A stretch of DNA of 64,000 bases from Bacillus sp. EB01 (GCF_000613125.1 NZ_HG964497.1:1001746-1065745); one strand, 5' to 3'; positions 9,241 to 17,721 are shown, counted from the stretch's first letter. Numbers and translations: made by a program. Notes: generated from the letters alone by a model not told the origin.

Positions 9241-9457
9241 AAAATATGCGGAGCTTCTTGTCGGCCAATCTGACGAAGAGACAACCGAAAAAGTGAAAAT
9301 GTACGCGCTGTACACCCACATTGCCAAGACCATGCCGCCGCTCGCCCAGCACTGGAACACTCTCTACCCAGACGCTAAGGACGAAATGAAAGCACTCATG
9401 CTCGAAATCAAACAACTTAACGAACAGCACCGCAATTCAAAGTCAAAAACTCAATAA
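9197..9457 (+). CDS. yusU: YusU-like protein (DUF2573)
   Basis: Small acidic soluble protein of about 86 residues (FEALLEKYAELLVGQSDEE..KVKMYALYTHIAKTMPPLAQHW) resembling B. subtilis YusU, which is also next to yusV. Its function is unknown; the conserved neighbourhood suggests a role in siderophore-iron handling. It starts inside the end of the reductase gene with GGAGGGG upstream, in another frame. GTG 9191 is an alternative start two codons earlier. It is followed by a strong terminator. Confidence 0.75.
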   Translation: MEQTTFAKQFEALLEKYAELLVGQSDEETTEKVKMYALYTHIAKTMPPLAQHWNTLYPDAKDEMKALMLEIKQLNEQHRNSKSKTQ

Positions 9458-9464
9458 TAAAGAA

Positions 9465-9497
9465 AGCTCCCGGCAAATGCCAGGAGCTCTTTTTTCT
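9465..9497. terminator. Terminator after yusU
   Basis: Stem AGCTCC-GGC/GCC-GGAGCT with one internal mismatch, followed by a T-rich run on the plus strand. A run of A residues on the other side lets it also serve the convergent gene. Confidence 0.85.
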
Positions 9498-9889
9498 TAC
9501 AAGGATAATAGAGAAGTGGGTTTAAAATGGGTCAGCTTTACTTTTTTCTTCAACTTTTTATATTCTTTTTTTCCAAACAAAGACTTGTAGAGTAATTTAA
9601 AGTCATCTTTAAGCTGTTTAGGGCAATAATTTGAAGAATGCGATTCTGGGTGAATCATTTTACTGGCTGAAAAATAATGGGTTCGTAAATTGTCGCTTAT
9701 AAAGTCCAGTCGCTCACCTTTTAAATCAAGCGTTGTCTTTTGATAGTATTCGATAAGAGGCCTCAGATGCGTCATCTGGCTAATTACAGCTGCTTTTTCC
9801 GATTTATTCTGGGTAATAAAGTCATAGTACCCTTCAAGGATACAACTCCCATGTGTTTCTAAAATTGCTTTATCGCTGATTTTAAGCAT
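9497..9889 (-). CDS. Hypothetical protein, 130 aa
   Basis: Unrecognised soluble protein. The C-terminal half is very lysine-rich (KKEYKKLKKKVKLTH), the N-terminal half mixed helical with Cys16. ATG 9889 has AGAGGGG at good spacing, so I consider it real. It is transcribed divergently from the winged-helix gene at 9997 across a very AT-rich 107 bp region with an inverted repeat; the pair may be a small regulatory unit. No function is assigned. Confidence 0.6.
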   Translation of the reverse strand: MLKISDKAILETHGSCILEGYYDFITQNKSEKAAVISQMTHLRPLIEYYQKTTLDLKGERLDFISDNLRTHYFSASKMIHPESHSSNYCPKQLKDDFKLLYKSLFGKKEYKKLKKKVKLTHFKPTSLLSL

Positions 9890-9962
9890 AAAAATACCCC
9901 TCTCTTTTTCAGTTTCTATATGGTATAATTATTATAAAATATTTCCATTATAATTTCAATAA

Positions 9963-9979
9963 GTTTCCCAATAGGAAAC
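9963..9979. promoter_or_regulatory. Inverted repeat, candidate operator
   Basis: Perfect dyad GTTTCC-CAATA-GGAAAC directly upstream of the winged-helix gene ribosome binding site (AAGAAGGGG). It is a plausible autoregulatory site. Confidence 0.5.
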
Positions 9980-9996
9980 AAAGAAGGGGATTTTAC

Positions 9997-10335
9997 ATGC
10001 TGAAGAAAAAGGGGATATACTCGCTGCTTCAATATATTTCGTTATTGGATTTAAAAAGCAGGGATTACAAAGTGCTGCTCTATATAATGCCAAAGGTAAA
10101 CAGCGAGGAATTTGTAAAAGTAAATCAGAAAACTATTGCAGATGAACTTTCCCTTAGTAAATCTGAAGTATCAAAAGCTATTAAAAAATTGGTTGAAGAA
10201 GAAATCCTTATGGTTAATCTTCAATCAGAAAATAAACGAAAAAAGGTTGAATTAATATTAGGGGATTTTTCGAAAGAAGAACTGGATGACCGGATATTTG
10301 AACTAATAGACAGTAATACAATTGAGGATCTTTAG
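9997..10335 (+). CDS. Winged-helix DNA-binding protein (RepL/MarR-like)
   Basis: A 112-residue protein with a clear helix-turn-helix: KVNQKTIADELSLSKSEVSKAIKKLVEEEIL at about residues 46-76, followed by a beta wing. The arrangement resembles firmicute plasmid RepL replication proteins and small MarR/ArsR-type regulators. With no replication origin, partition or mobilisation genes nearby, a chromosomal regulator is more likely. Strong site GAAGGGG. The short divergent spacer with a dyad suggests autoregulation. Confidence 0.65.
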   Translation: MLKKKGIYSLLQYISLLDLKSRDYKVLLYIMPKVNSEEFVKVNQKTIADELSLSKSEVSKAIKKLVEEEILMVNLQSENKRKKVELILGDFSKEELDDRIFELIDSNTIEDL

Positions 10336-10352
10336 AGTGCAGGAGAATCATT

Positions 10353-10391
10353 AAAAAGACATGTTCCTAATAAATGGGACACGTCTTTTTA
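10353..10391 (+). terminator. Terminator after the winged-helix gene
   Basis: AAAAAGACATGTTCC pairs with GGGACACGTCTTTTT across an 8 nt loop. The ends are A- and T-rich, so it can work in both directions. Confidence 0.85.
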
Positions 10392-10456
10392 AAAGAAATT
10401 TAAAGCAGAAGCAAAGAGTTGGAAAATAAAGAAGCAGGGAACCAACCCTGCTTCAA

Positions 10457-11287
10457 CTACTCTTTTCCCAGCTCACTATTCTTGACCACAAACCCAACCA
10501 TCGCAGACTTCAACACCTCAGGCTTCTCGAAAATCGCCACATGGCCGCACTCCGGAATCACAATATACTCGGCCCCGGCAATCCCATTAGCCAAAATGCC
10601 CGAAAACCGCCGCGGCTTCAAAATATCGTTCTCGCCGACCACAACCAGCGTCGGGCACGCAATCTTCCCAAGCTCATCCGTAAAATTCGCATCGCGGATG
10701 AACGTTTCATACAGCGTAACCTGGCCCGCAAAATACTCGTCATCAATGTCATTCATCATCCGAGCCCGCTCCGCCAAAAACTCTTTATTGCGTTCAACAA
10801 ACGCATTGTAATAAAGCGAAGGAGCTGCGCCCCAAAAGAAGGCCTCACCCTTGGGTCCAAGCGCGAGCTGCTTCCAACCCTCAACAAACAGCTTCGTCGT
10901 CTCATCCAGCTCACTCGTCGAATCAATCACCACTAGCGAAGCCGCCCGATCCGGATAATCAATAACAAACCGAAGCGCAACCTCGCCGCCATACGACGTT
11001 CCAATTAAATGCACCGGGCCATTAACACCAAGCTCATCCAGCAAAGCAGCCGCTTCCTCGGCGTGCTCCCGGAACGAATACGGCCCAGGAGGCTTCGCCG
11101 ACTTCATCTGTCCCTTGAAATCGTGCAGCACCACCCGATACCCCAGCTTCACAAACAGGGGATAATACAGCGCCCACGAACTCGTCGTCGTCATCACCCC
11201 GTTTAAAAACATCACCGTCTCCTGGGCATCCTCAGGCCCGAACACCTCATAAAACAACTCATTCCCATTAATCGTCATAACCGGCAT
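10457..11287 (-). CDS. Alpha/beta hydrolase
   Basis: Soluble alpha/beta-hydrolase fold enzyme of about 276 residues. The nucleophile elbow is GTSYGG (Ser about residue 99), the oxyanion HG-like region is near FLNGVMTTTSSW, the acid is in VVGENDILKPRR, and the catalytic His in IPECGHVAIFEKPE. Substrate unknown; the family includes esterases, haloperoxidase-like and C-C hydrolases. ATG 11287 has AGGAGG 8 bp upstream, better than the upstream GTG. It lies downstream of a FabG-like reductase in the same direction, separated by a palindromic repeat. Confidence 0.85.
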   Translation of the reverse strand: MPVMTINGNELFYEVFGPEDAQETVMFLNGVMTTTSSWALYYPLFVKLGYRVVLHDFKGQMKSAKPPGPYSFREHAEEAAALLDELGVNGPVHLIGTSYGGEVALRFVIDYPDRAASLVVIDSTSELDETTKLFVEGWKQLALGPKGEAFFWGAAPSLYYNAFVERNKEFLAERARMMNDIDDEYFAGQVTLYETFIRDANFTDELGKIACPTLVVVGENDILKPRRFSGILANGIAGAEYIVIPECGHVAIFEKPEVLKSAMVGFVVKNSELGKE

Positions 11288-11379
11288 CAACAACACCTCC
11301 TATCTTATGTAAAAAAAGGGCCAACCCAAATTAGAATCCGCCCCGCCTAACCACACAACCAAGATACCCACAGGGGGTA

Positions 11380-11392
11380 GGGGTCAGACCCC
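11380..11392. repeat. GGGGTCAGACCCC palindrome, copy 3
   Basis: Located seven bases past the stop of the SDR gene. It shares GATACCCA...GGGGTA...TTGTGAA flanks with copy 2. Confidence 0.8.
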
Positions 11393-11399
11393 TTGTGAA

Positions 11400-12140
11400 T
11401 TACAGCACAACCCCGCCATCGACGCTCAACACAGTACCTGTCACATACCGCGCCTCATCGCTCGCCAGGAACAAATACGCATTCGCGATATCAGCAGGCT
11501 CGCCAAGTATTCCAAGCACCGACTTGCCCTTCATCATATCGAGCACTTTCTCCGGCATTTTCGCCACCATCGGCGTGTTGATGAACCCAGGAGCAACCGC
11601 GTTGACCCGCACACCGTACCGGCCAAGCTCCTTCGCCCACGTCTTCGTCATCCCGATCACGCCCCATTTCGTCGCAGCATAATTCGTCTGCCCGAAGTTT
11701 CCATACAAGCCGACAACCGAAGACGCATTCAAAATCACGCCGCCCTGCTGCTCCTTCATCACCTTCGCCGCAGCCTGGCCAACCAGGAACACACCCTTCA
11801 AATTCACATCAATCACGCGCTCCCACTGCGATTCCTCCATTTTCAAAAGCGTCGCATCAGCCGTAATCCCCGCGTTATTCACCACAATGTCAACGCTTCC
11901 AAATTGCTCCGCAGCATCCGAAACCATCTTCTCAACCTGGCCGCCGTCCGTCACATCGACAACCATCCCGACAGCCATGCCGCCAGATTCCACAATCATC
12001 GCCACCGTCCGGTCAATATCCTCGCGGTTCACATCCGCCACAACCACCTTCGCTCCCTCAGCAGCAAACCTCACCGCCGTCGCCTCGCCAATCCCCCGGC
12101 CACCGCCAGTCACAATTGCAACCTTATCCATCAACCTCAT
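11400..12140 (-). CDS. SDR-family 3-oxoacyl-ACP/acetoacetyl-CoA reductase (FabG/PhaB-like)
   Basis: Short-chain dehydrogenase/reductase, 246 residues. The cofactor motif is TGGGRGIG at residues 11-18, with NNAG in the middle and a catalytic Ser in NASS with Tyr/Lys in NYAATK. DV after the second strand and the tail GTVLSVDGG are typical of FabG. The likely reaction is NADPH-dependent reduction of a 3-oxoacyl thioester. Not near other fatty acid synthesis genes, so possibly a PhaB-like or detoxification reductase. ATG has AGGAGG. It is probably co-transcribed with the hydrolase downstream. Confidence 0.85.
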   Translation of the reverse strand: MRLMDKVAIVTGGGRGIGEATAVRFAAEGAKVVVADVNREDIDRTVAMIVESGGMAVGMVVDVTDGGQVEKMVSDAAEQFGSVDIVVNNAGITADATLLKMEESQWERVIDVNLKGVFLVGQAAAKVMKEQQGGVILNASSVVGLYGNFGQTNYAATKWGVIGMTKTWAKELGRYGVRVNAVAPGFINTPMVAKMPEKVLDMMKGKSVLGILGEPADIANAYLFLASDEARYVTGTVLSVDGGVVL

Positions 12141-12759
12141 TCTACAAACCTCCTAAATAAATAATCACACATTTACTATGCAAGAACCTTGCCAACTTGA
12201 AAACCCTACCCCCAACCCCACTTTTGGAAAAAGGGGTCGCCGCCAGCTGTGTAGCAAACAACAGACACTGTCCGGAAATCCGACACCAGTTTGCCTTCCC
12301 ATGGCATAGCTACCGGGCTCTGGCAAACGCCAAATTTTCCTTTGAAGCACAATCACTTGGATTGCACCACAATCCAGCAAACACACGGAAGACCCACGCA
12401 ACCCCAATAATCCAGCAATCCTTCAGCAATACTCTCGCACACCCATTTCAAACTGCGCTTCACCACAGTTGCCAAACTCTCAAACCCATAATAGCAATCC
12501 CCAGTTACAAGTCTGTTACAACTCCATTTTTACTCAGTAAACCCCACACACAATACCTAGTTTAATTGAATTCCATTTTAGAAGAGAGTGCAAGCGAGAG
12601 AGGGATAAGGCTTTCGATATTAGCACAATGACATTGGAAATAAGAGGGAATCAAAACGCAAATCAATAATAAAACAACGATAAATAATAATTAATTATTG
12701 ATAATCGATAAATAACCTGATAAAATCATCTTATAAATTAATTAGGCGAGGTGCTTTTT
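12141..12759. other. Long intergenic region, no gene supported
   Basis: About 620 bp. Weak ORFs exist on both strands, but none has a ribosome binding site or recognisable domain. The left half is C-rich on the plus strand. The right end is strongly AT-rich and carries repeated CGATAAATAA motifs that probably form the promoter/operator of the next operon. Confidence 0.6.
12678..12715. promoter_or_regulatory. Candidate operator with repeated CGATAAATAA
   Basis: Two direct CGATAAATAA motifs (12678 and 12706) flank the palindrome AATAATTAATTATT, about 45 bp ahead of the DUF2975 gene. The likely ligand is the Xre regulator encoded in the same operon; this is inference. Confidence 0.45.
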
Positions 12760-13236
12760 ATGAAACGAGGCTCAACATTATTTTTAAGGCTGGCGCTTTT
12801 CCTTATTGGAACTCCAGTTCTTGCGTTTGGTTCATTCGGGTTGTATTGGTTAATGAGAAATCCGGCAAACCCGGAGTATGCCCATATTCTGTATCCGATT
12901 GTAATCGGCATGTATGTATCGGCAATTCCATTTTTCACCGCGTTGTATCAGGCTTTTAAATTATTAGGATTTATTGACAAAAACAAGGCATTCTCTGATT
13001 TGTCTGTACACGCTTTGAGAAAAATTAAAATTTCGGCCATGGTCTTCAGCGGTATCTATGTTGTTATTCTGCCATTTGTGTTTATGGTGGCTGAACTGGA
13101 CGATGCCCCAGGTCTAGTCATAGTGGGAATGGTCCCAGTGTTCGCCGGGCTGGTCATTGCTGTGTTTGCCGCAGTTCTCCACAGGCTTTTAAAAGAAGCA
13201 ATTGATATCAAATCCGAAAATGATTTAACAGTCTAA
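12760..13236 (+). CDS. DUF2975 membrane protein (YoaS-like)
   Basis: A 158-residue membrane protein with four hydrophobic helices (LFLRLALFLIGTPVLAFG, ILYPIVIGMYVSAIPFFTALY, MVFSGIYVVILPFVFMV, VFAGLVIAVFAAVLHRLL) and the family pattern FKLLGFIDKNKAFSDLSVHALRKIK between helices 2 and 3. Function unknown. DUF2975 proteins are typically encoded next to a small Xre regulator, as here and as in B. subtilis yoaS/yozG. ATG 12760 is favoured: GAGGTG precedes it by 7 bp. Confidence 0.85.
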   Translation: MKRGSTLFLRLALFLIGTPVLAFGSFGLYWLMRNPANPEYAHILYPIVIGMYVSAIPFFTALYQAFKLLGFIDKNKAFSDLSVHALRKIKISAMVFSGIYVVILPFVFMVAELDDAPGLVIVGMVPVFAGLVIAVFAAVLHRLLKEAIDIKSENDLTV

Positions 13237-13248
13237 GGGGTGAAACCA

Positions 13249-13461
13249 ATGGGGATTATTATTAATATAGACGTAATGCTGGCGAAAAGGAAAATGAGCG
13301 TAACCGAGCTTTCCGAGAAGGTCGGAATCACCATGGCAAACCTCTCCATTTTAAAAAATGGCAAAGCCAAAGCCATCCGATTTTCCACACTGGAGGCAAT
13401 CTGTAAAGCACTCGATTGCCAGCCCGGAGACATTCTCGAATATAAAGATGACGAGAACTAA
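13249..13461 (+). CDS. Xre/Cro-type HTH regulator (YozG-like)
   Basis: A 70-residue single-domain Cro/C1 helix-turn-helix protein: MLAKRKMSVTELSEKVGITMANLSILKNGKAKAIRFSTLEAICKALDCQPGDILEY spans the five-helix fold. It is the second gene of a two-gene unit with the DUF2975 protein and is probably its autoregulator. ATG 13249 is preceded by AAGGGGTG; GTG 13240 lies too close to that site to be the start. Confidence 0.88.
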   Translation: MGIIINIDVMLAKRKMSVTELSEKVGITMANLSILKNGKAKAIRFSTLEAICKALDCQPGDILEYKDDEN

Positions 13462-13589
13462 ATTGTAAGTGTGACATTAAAAAAGGAAGGTTTCAAAGGG
13501 GAGCGGGTGCCAAAAGGTAACATAGAACCGCCCTGCCTCTGTAAAACAACTTTCTCGCATGATAAAGTATTCCAATAAATTTTTCATAC

Positions 13590-13624
13590 AAAAAGCACCT
13601 CGGAAATTTTTCCGAGGTGCTTTT
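13590..13624. terminator. Bidirectional terminator
   Basis: AAAAAGCACCTCGGAAA pairs perfectly with its inverse ending in TTTT, between the convergent Xre and DinB genes. Confidence 0.92.
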
Positions 13625-13631
13625 AACATAC

Positions 13632-14111
13632 TTATTTCATCTGATCTTCCCTAGTTGGACCCATAACTCCCGGCACTTTCAGTCCAGCCTGGCGAAGCAA
13701 TACCGTCATTTGCCCGCGATGGTGAGTCTGGTGGTCAACTAACATCCTCAAAACAGCGCCTCTTGGCATCATCTGGCCAAGAGCTTCCACACTTTCGACG
13801 ATACTTTCATCAGTCAAATTTGCTTCCACTGCTTTTACCAATTCCTCTGAAGCTTTTTTATATGCAGCGGCAATCTCGCTTGCCTTGGAAGGAACCGAAC
13901 CAGGATCCCCAGGCATTGCTACCTTAAGGCCAACCTGTCCCGCAAAAAATGGAACGCTTGTCGCCAGGTGCCAGCCAAGCCAGCCAAGTGTGCTGTGCCC
14001 TTCAACAATTGCCTGATTCAATTTTTCATCCGTCAAAGACTCAAGTACCTGAATTGTTCCGCTTGATGCCCCAGACCATTCCGCTAGAAAATCACCGACA
14101 GTTCTGTACAT
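13632..14111 (-). CDS. DinB/YfiT-family protein
   Basis: A 159-residue four-helix-bundle protein of the DinB superfamily. The metal-ligand histidines are visible as GWHLA near residue 47 and DHQTHHRGQ near residue 132. The family includes bacillithiol-dependent S-transferases and other metal-dependent enzymes; no specific substrate can be assigned. Single gene with its own terminator. ATG 14111 is preceded by GGAGTGG. Confidence 0.85.
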   Translation of the reverse strand: MYRTVGDFLAEWSGASSGTIQVLESLTDEKLNQAIVEGHSTLGWLGWHLATSVPFFAGQVGLKVAMPGDPGSVPSKASEIAAAYKKASEELVKAVEANLTDESIVESVEALGQMMPRGAVLRMLVDHQTHHRGQMTVLLRQAGLKVPGVMGPTREDQMK

Positions 14112-14307
14112 ATTACCACTCCTTCAAATATTCACTTCAACTATTATAGGCATTACCACTAACTATTTTCAAATAAGGTAAATTGATGCCCGACTTCAAA
14201 CCAGGCTAATCCCGGGATACTTACTTCTCCTAAAAATGCTTGCAACTCAAGTGTAACTCCAAAATCCTACACTAAGGTGAATAATCCTTCCAAAGGAGGA
14301 GATACAG

Positions 14308-15357
14308 GTGACTGAAACCCACATTGGAATAGTAGGAACCGGGATATATATCCCCGAACCAAGAATGACTGCGAAGCAAGTTGCTGAAGCAACAAACGGG
14401 ATCTGGACGGAAGAAGCCATCATCAACAAGCTCGGACTAAAGGAAAAACCAATCCCTGGAGAAAACGACGGAACTCAGGAAATGGGCGTCCGCGCCGGCC
14501 TCGATGCCATTAAAAACAACGGAATCGACCCGAAGGAAATTGACTTGGTCATCTCCATCGGCGAGGAATGGAAGGAGTACCCGCTGACCACCTCCGCCAT
14601 CTACATTCAGGAAAAAATCGGCGCGACAAACGCGTGGGGCATCGATCTCCAGCAGCGCTGCTGCACAACCGTTTCGGCTATGAAAATTGCCAAAGACATG
14701 ATGATGTCAGACCCCGATCTTAACACCGTTATGATTGTCGGTGGCTATCGTAATGGCGATTTCGTCGACTACACAGACAAAGCGATGTCGATGATGTATA
14801 ACCTGGCAGCAGGAGGCGGGGCAATTATTTTAAAAAAGAACCTTGGCCGCAATATCCTGCTCGGCTCACACATCATGACCGACGGCTCAATGGCGCGCGA
14901 TGCTGGCGTCGAATTCGGCGGCACCGAAAAGCCAATCACGCCTGAAAATTACAACGAAGCCTATAAATCTCTAAGGCTATTTGACGAAAAGCATATGAAG
15001 GACCGCCTGAACGAAGTCTCGATGTCGAATTGGTTCCACTGCATTGACCGGGCCTTCGAGAAATCCGGCATTGCCAAGGAAGAGCTCGGTTACCTGGCAG
15101 TTCTGCACTTCAAATACTCGATGCACAAGTTCATGCTTGAAACGCTTGGCCTGACTGAAGAGCAATCAATCTATTTAAGCAACTACGGCCATTTAGGGCA
15201 AGTCGACCAGATTCTTTCCCTGCATCTCGCATTGGAGCAAGGCAAGATTCAGGACGGAACCGTCATTTCCATGATTTCCGCCGGAATTGGCTATGCATGG
15301 GCAGCAAACGTCATCAAATGGGGGCCGATTGGACATGGCGACAATCACATCGAATAA
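14308..15357 (+). CDS. KAS III-like (thiolase-fold) ketoacyl synthase
   Basis: A 349-residue thiolase-fold protein related to 3-oxoacyl-ACP synthase III. The N-terminal IGIVGTGIYIPEPRMTA and the aligned nucleophile Cys118 (in IDLQQRCCTT) fit. His267 (LAVLHFKYSMHK) matches the active-site His. The position of the usual Asn in the YGN motif is His295 (NYGHLG), so the triad would be Cys-His-His. That points to an acyl-transfer or condensing reaction other than ordinary FabH. GTG start with AAAGGAGG. Its end overlaps the CoA-transferase gene, so the two proteins probably act in sequence on CoA thioesters. Confidence 0.75.
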   Translation: MTETHIGIVGTGIYIPEPRMTAKQVAEATNGIWTEEAIINKLGLKEKPIPGENDGTQEMGVRAGLDAIKNNGIDPKEIDLVISIGEEWKEYPLTTSAIYIQEKIGATNAWGIDLQQRCCTTVSAMKIAKDMMMSDPDLNTVMIVGGYRNGDFVDYTDKAMSMMYNLAAGGGAIILKKNLGRNILLGSHIMTDGSMARDAGVEFGGTEKPITPENYNEAYKSLRLFDEKHMKDRLNEVSMSNWFHCIDRAFEKSGIAKEELGYLAVLHFKYSMHKFMLETLGLTEEQSIYLSNYGHLGQVDQILSLHLALEQGKIQDGTVISMISAGIGYAWAANVIKWGPIGHGDNHIE

Positions 15358-16672
15358 ATACAACGACCTTTATTCGGCAAAAAAAATCTCAGTCGAGAAG
15401 GCGCTAAGCTTCGTGAAAACCGGTGACCACATCGTCTCCGGACTGGCTGCTGCCGAACCGCGCAGCTTCCTGTCCAAGCTGCACACGCTTCCGGAGCATA
15501 TCGAAGACATTCATGTTTCAACCTGTCTGCCAATCCTTGAATATCCTTATTTCAGCGACACCGACTACAAGGAACGCTTCCTGATGGAAGGCTGGTTCTA
15601 CATGCCGGCCGTCCGGAAAATGCACGAGGCCGGGACGGTTTCCTACATCCCAAACCACTTACATTTTGCAGGAAACAGGCGCCATGAACACCGGCACGTC
15701 AATATTTTCGCAGGTGTGGCTTCACTAATGGATGAGCATGGCTACTTGTCCCTAAGTCTAAGCGCAACCTATGAAAAAGAACTCGCTGAAGTCGCAGACC
15801 TTGTGATTCTTGAAGTGAACCCGAATATGCCGCGCACATTCGGAGACACAACAATTCATATCTCGGAAATCGACTATTTGATTGAAGCAAACTACGAGGT
15901 GCCGCTGTTTCCATCACCGGAACCGAACGAGAAGGACCGAATCATCGGCAGGCAAATCGCCGACTTGATTGAGGACGGCTCAACAATCCAGCTTGGCATC
16001 GGCGGCATCCCGAACGCAGTTGCCTACGAGCTGCAGACCAAGAAGGACCTTGGCATCCATACCGAAATGTTCACAGACGGCATGGTCGACCTTTTTAATG
16101 CAGGTGCTATCACTGGGAAAAAGAAAACCCTTCACCCTGGAAAAATGGTTGCCACCTTCGCACTTGGTACTAAAAAGCTGTACGATTTTATCAACAACAA
16201 CCCAGGTGTGCTGATACTGAACGGCAGTTATGTCAACGACCCGTACGTAATCGGCCAGAACCATAAGATGATTTCGATCAACACAACACTTGAAATCGAC
16301 GTGACTGGCCAATGCTGTTCCGAGTCAATCGGCCACCGCCAATTCAGCGGCACAGGCGGCCAGGCGGACACCGCAATCGGCGCCCAACTGTCACCAGGCG
16401 GAAAATCATTCATCGCCCTCTACTCGACAGCCAACGTCCGCGTCCCGGGCAGCAATGAACGCAAGACCATATCAAAAATCGTCCCAAGACTGACCCAGGG
16501 AGCGGTCGTCTCGCTATCCCGGAACGACGTCGACTACGTCGTCACCGAATACGGAGTCGCCCACCTGACCGGCACATCCATCCGCGAGCGCGTCGACATG
16601 CTTATCTCAATCGCTCACCCAGACTTCCGGGAACAGCTGAGGGAAGAAGCACGCGACCTAATGCTCTGGTAA
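15335..16672 (+). CDS. Acetyl-CoA hydrolase/CoA-transferase family protein
   Basis: A 445-residue family I CoA-transferase close to 4-hydroxybutyrate/butyrate CoA-transferases. The glycine-rich GIGGIPNAV is at about 221-229, and the probable catalytic Glu244 lies in HTEMFTDG; both are diagnostic of that subgroup. GSYVNDPYVIGQN and FSGTGGQAD-type C-terminal motifs are intact. It starts inside the KAS III-like gene (23 bp overlap, GGGGG upstream) and is followed by a terminator. It likely moves CoA between a short-chain acid and acetyl-CoA, feeding or draining the synthase upstream. Confidence 0.85.
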   Translation: MATITSNKYNDLYSAKKISVEKALSFVKTGDHIVSGLAAAEPRSFLSKLHTLPEHIEDIHVSTCLPILEYPYFSDTDYKERFLMEGWFYMPAVRKMHEAGTVSYIPNHLHFAGNRRHEHRHVNIFAGVASLMDEHGYLSLSLSATYEKELAEVADLVILEVNPNMPRTFGDTTIHISEIDYLIEANYEVPLFPSPEPNEKDRIIGRQIADLIEDGSTIQLGIGGIPNAVAYELQTKKDLGIHTEMFTDGMVDLFNAGAITGKKKTLHPGKMVATFALGTKKLYDFINNNPGVLILNGSYVNDPYVIGQNHKMISINTTLEIDVTGQCCSESIGHRQFSGTGGQADTAIGAQLSPGGKSFIALYSTANVRVPGSNERKTISKIVPRLTQGAVVSLSRNDVDYVVTEYGVAHLTGTSIRERVDMLISIAHPDFREQLREEARDLMLW

Positions 16673-16712
16673 AACGGGTGCCTGCGATTGGGTCTATCTA
16701 TAAAACTAAATA

Positions 16713-16768
16713 AGAGACGGCCAGAAAGTTTGTGCTTTTTGCAAACTCTTTCTCGCTGTCTCTTTTTC
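16713..16768 (+). terminator. Terminator after the CoA-transferase
   Basis: Long imperfect stem (AGAGAC-GC-GAAAG-TTTG against CAAAC-CTTTC-GC-GTCTCT) followed by TTTTTC. Confidence 0.85.
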
Positions 16769-16818
16769 AATTAATAATATGTAGATAGCGCCGCTTAAAA
16801 GTAACTATTCCTTTCCCG

Positions 16819-16912
16819 AAGTGTTCATAAATCCCAAATCGTATTCATAAATCCCAAATAGTATTGATAAATCTCCAAAAGTGTTCATAAATCTCATAGA
16901 GTATTCATAAAA
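16819..16912. repeat. 20 bp tandem repeat array, locus 1 (five copies)
   Basis: GTRTTSATAA recurs at 16821, 16841, 16861, 16881 and 16901, an exact 20 bp period, each copy followed by AT(C/T)YC-AAA-type sequence. Locus 2 at 33287-33420 has the same unit. It lies in a 370 bp gene-free stretch that otherwise holds a terminator and the promoter region of the next operon. Confidence 0.85.
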
Positions 16913-17041
16913 GATAGCAAAATGCTAGCACCTCGTCAAAACACATACCCTCACAAAAATATTTTACAAAAAATTCTCACACATTGAAAACACCTATATG
17001 GTAAAATTAGGTAATTACCAAAACACCCCACAGGAGGCGCC

Positions 17042-17425
17042 ATGGAGGAGCAAATTTACCTTGAGACCAAAAATATCGTCGTCAGCAACCTACTTATTAA
17101 AACAAGAGACAAATTATTTCCACTTCAGCATGTAAGCTCAATTTCAATCGGATTAACAGAAAACAAATCAGCAGGTTTTTTTCTGAAGATAGCAGTCGTG
17201 TTCTTATTCGCATGGAGCCTCAATCAAGAGTCTATTATTGCGGTTTCCGTGGCATCCATAGCTGTATTTTTTGCAATTATTAATTGGCTGAGTGTAGAAA
17301 ATGATCGGAAAGAAGCACTTCACATTACTCTTGCAACTGGAGAAAAACATTATATATTCGAGGATATCGATCAGGCATTCGATGCCGTCAGCAGGGCGCT
17401 TGCAAATAAAGGAGCGGCTAATTAG
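17042..17425 (+). CDS. DUF6232-like small membrane protein
   Basis: A 127-residue protein: an N-terminal beta-rich soluble part (YLETKNIVVSNLLIKTRDKLFPLQHVSSISIG), two adjacent transmembrane helices (about 46-82), and a C-terminal part (ALHITLATGEKHYIFEDIDQAFDAVSRAL) typical of DUF6232. Function unknown. CAGGAGG precedes the ATG. It is the first gene of a run of three small membrane protein genes. Confidence 0.7.
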   Translation: MEEQIYLETKNIVVSNLLIKTRDKLFPLQHVSSISIGLTENKSAGFFLKIAVVFLFAWSLNQESIIAVSVASIAVFFAIINWLSVENDRKEALHITLATGEKHYIFEDIDQAFDAVSRALANKGAAN

Positions 17426-17448
17426 CTCAGTTGAGGGAGGGGGGACTA

Positions 17449-17721
17449 TTGAAAATATCTTTTTTCATTATTCTGCTTGCCGTCAGCCGGATACTTTTTA
17501 AAATGGACAAAGGCACTCTAAAAACCTCAGCCACACTAAGAGAACTTTCCTTCTTAACTGTAGGCTTCATACTAGTCCTCCTTGGAGAAAGGTTTCTCGA
17601 TATTCCAGTCCTTCAAGCTAGAGAACCTGAATGGTATGAACTCTGGATTGGCGGATTCCTGTTTTTCCTTGGGACATGTTTTTACTCCTACCTTGGCTGG
17701 AAAGAAACCAGCAGAAATTGA
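17449..17721 (+). CDS. Hypothetical membrane protein, about 90 aa
   Basis: Three hydrophobic segments (ISFFIILLAVSRILF, ELSFLTVGFILVLLGERFL, WYELWIGGFLFFLGTCFYSYLGW). The TTG at 17449 is chosen because a strong GGGAGGGGGG lies directly upstream; the TTG at 17431 has none. No family recognised. It follows the DUF6232-like gene closely and is likely in the same operon. Confidence 0.6.
   Translation: MKISFFIILLAVSRILFKMDKGTLKTSATLRELSFLTVGFILVLLGERFLDIPVLQAREPEWYELWIGGFLFFLGTCFYSYLGWKETSRN

Noticed and set aside
9997-10335. Plasmid or phage replication module
   Set aside because: Only the winged-helix protein resembles RepL; no origin, partition, integrase or other mobile genes lie nearby.
12165-12565. 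Open frames on both strands in the 12.2 kb gap
   Set aside because: No ribosome binding sites, skewed composition and no recognisable domain.
14240-14273. Promoter TTGCAA...TACACT with long spacer suggesting a MerR-type site
   Set aside because: Spacer of 22 bp is too long even for MerR promoters, and no MerR gene is nearby.
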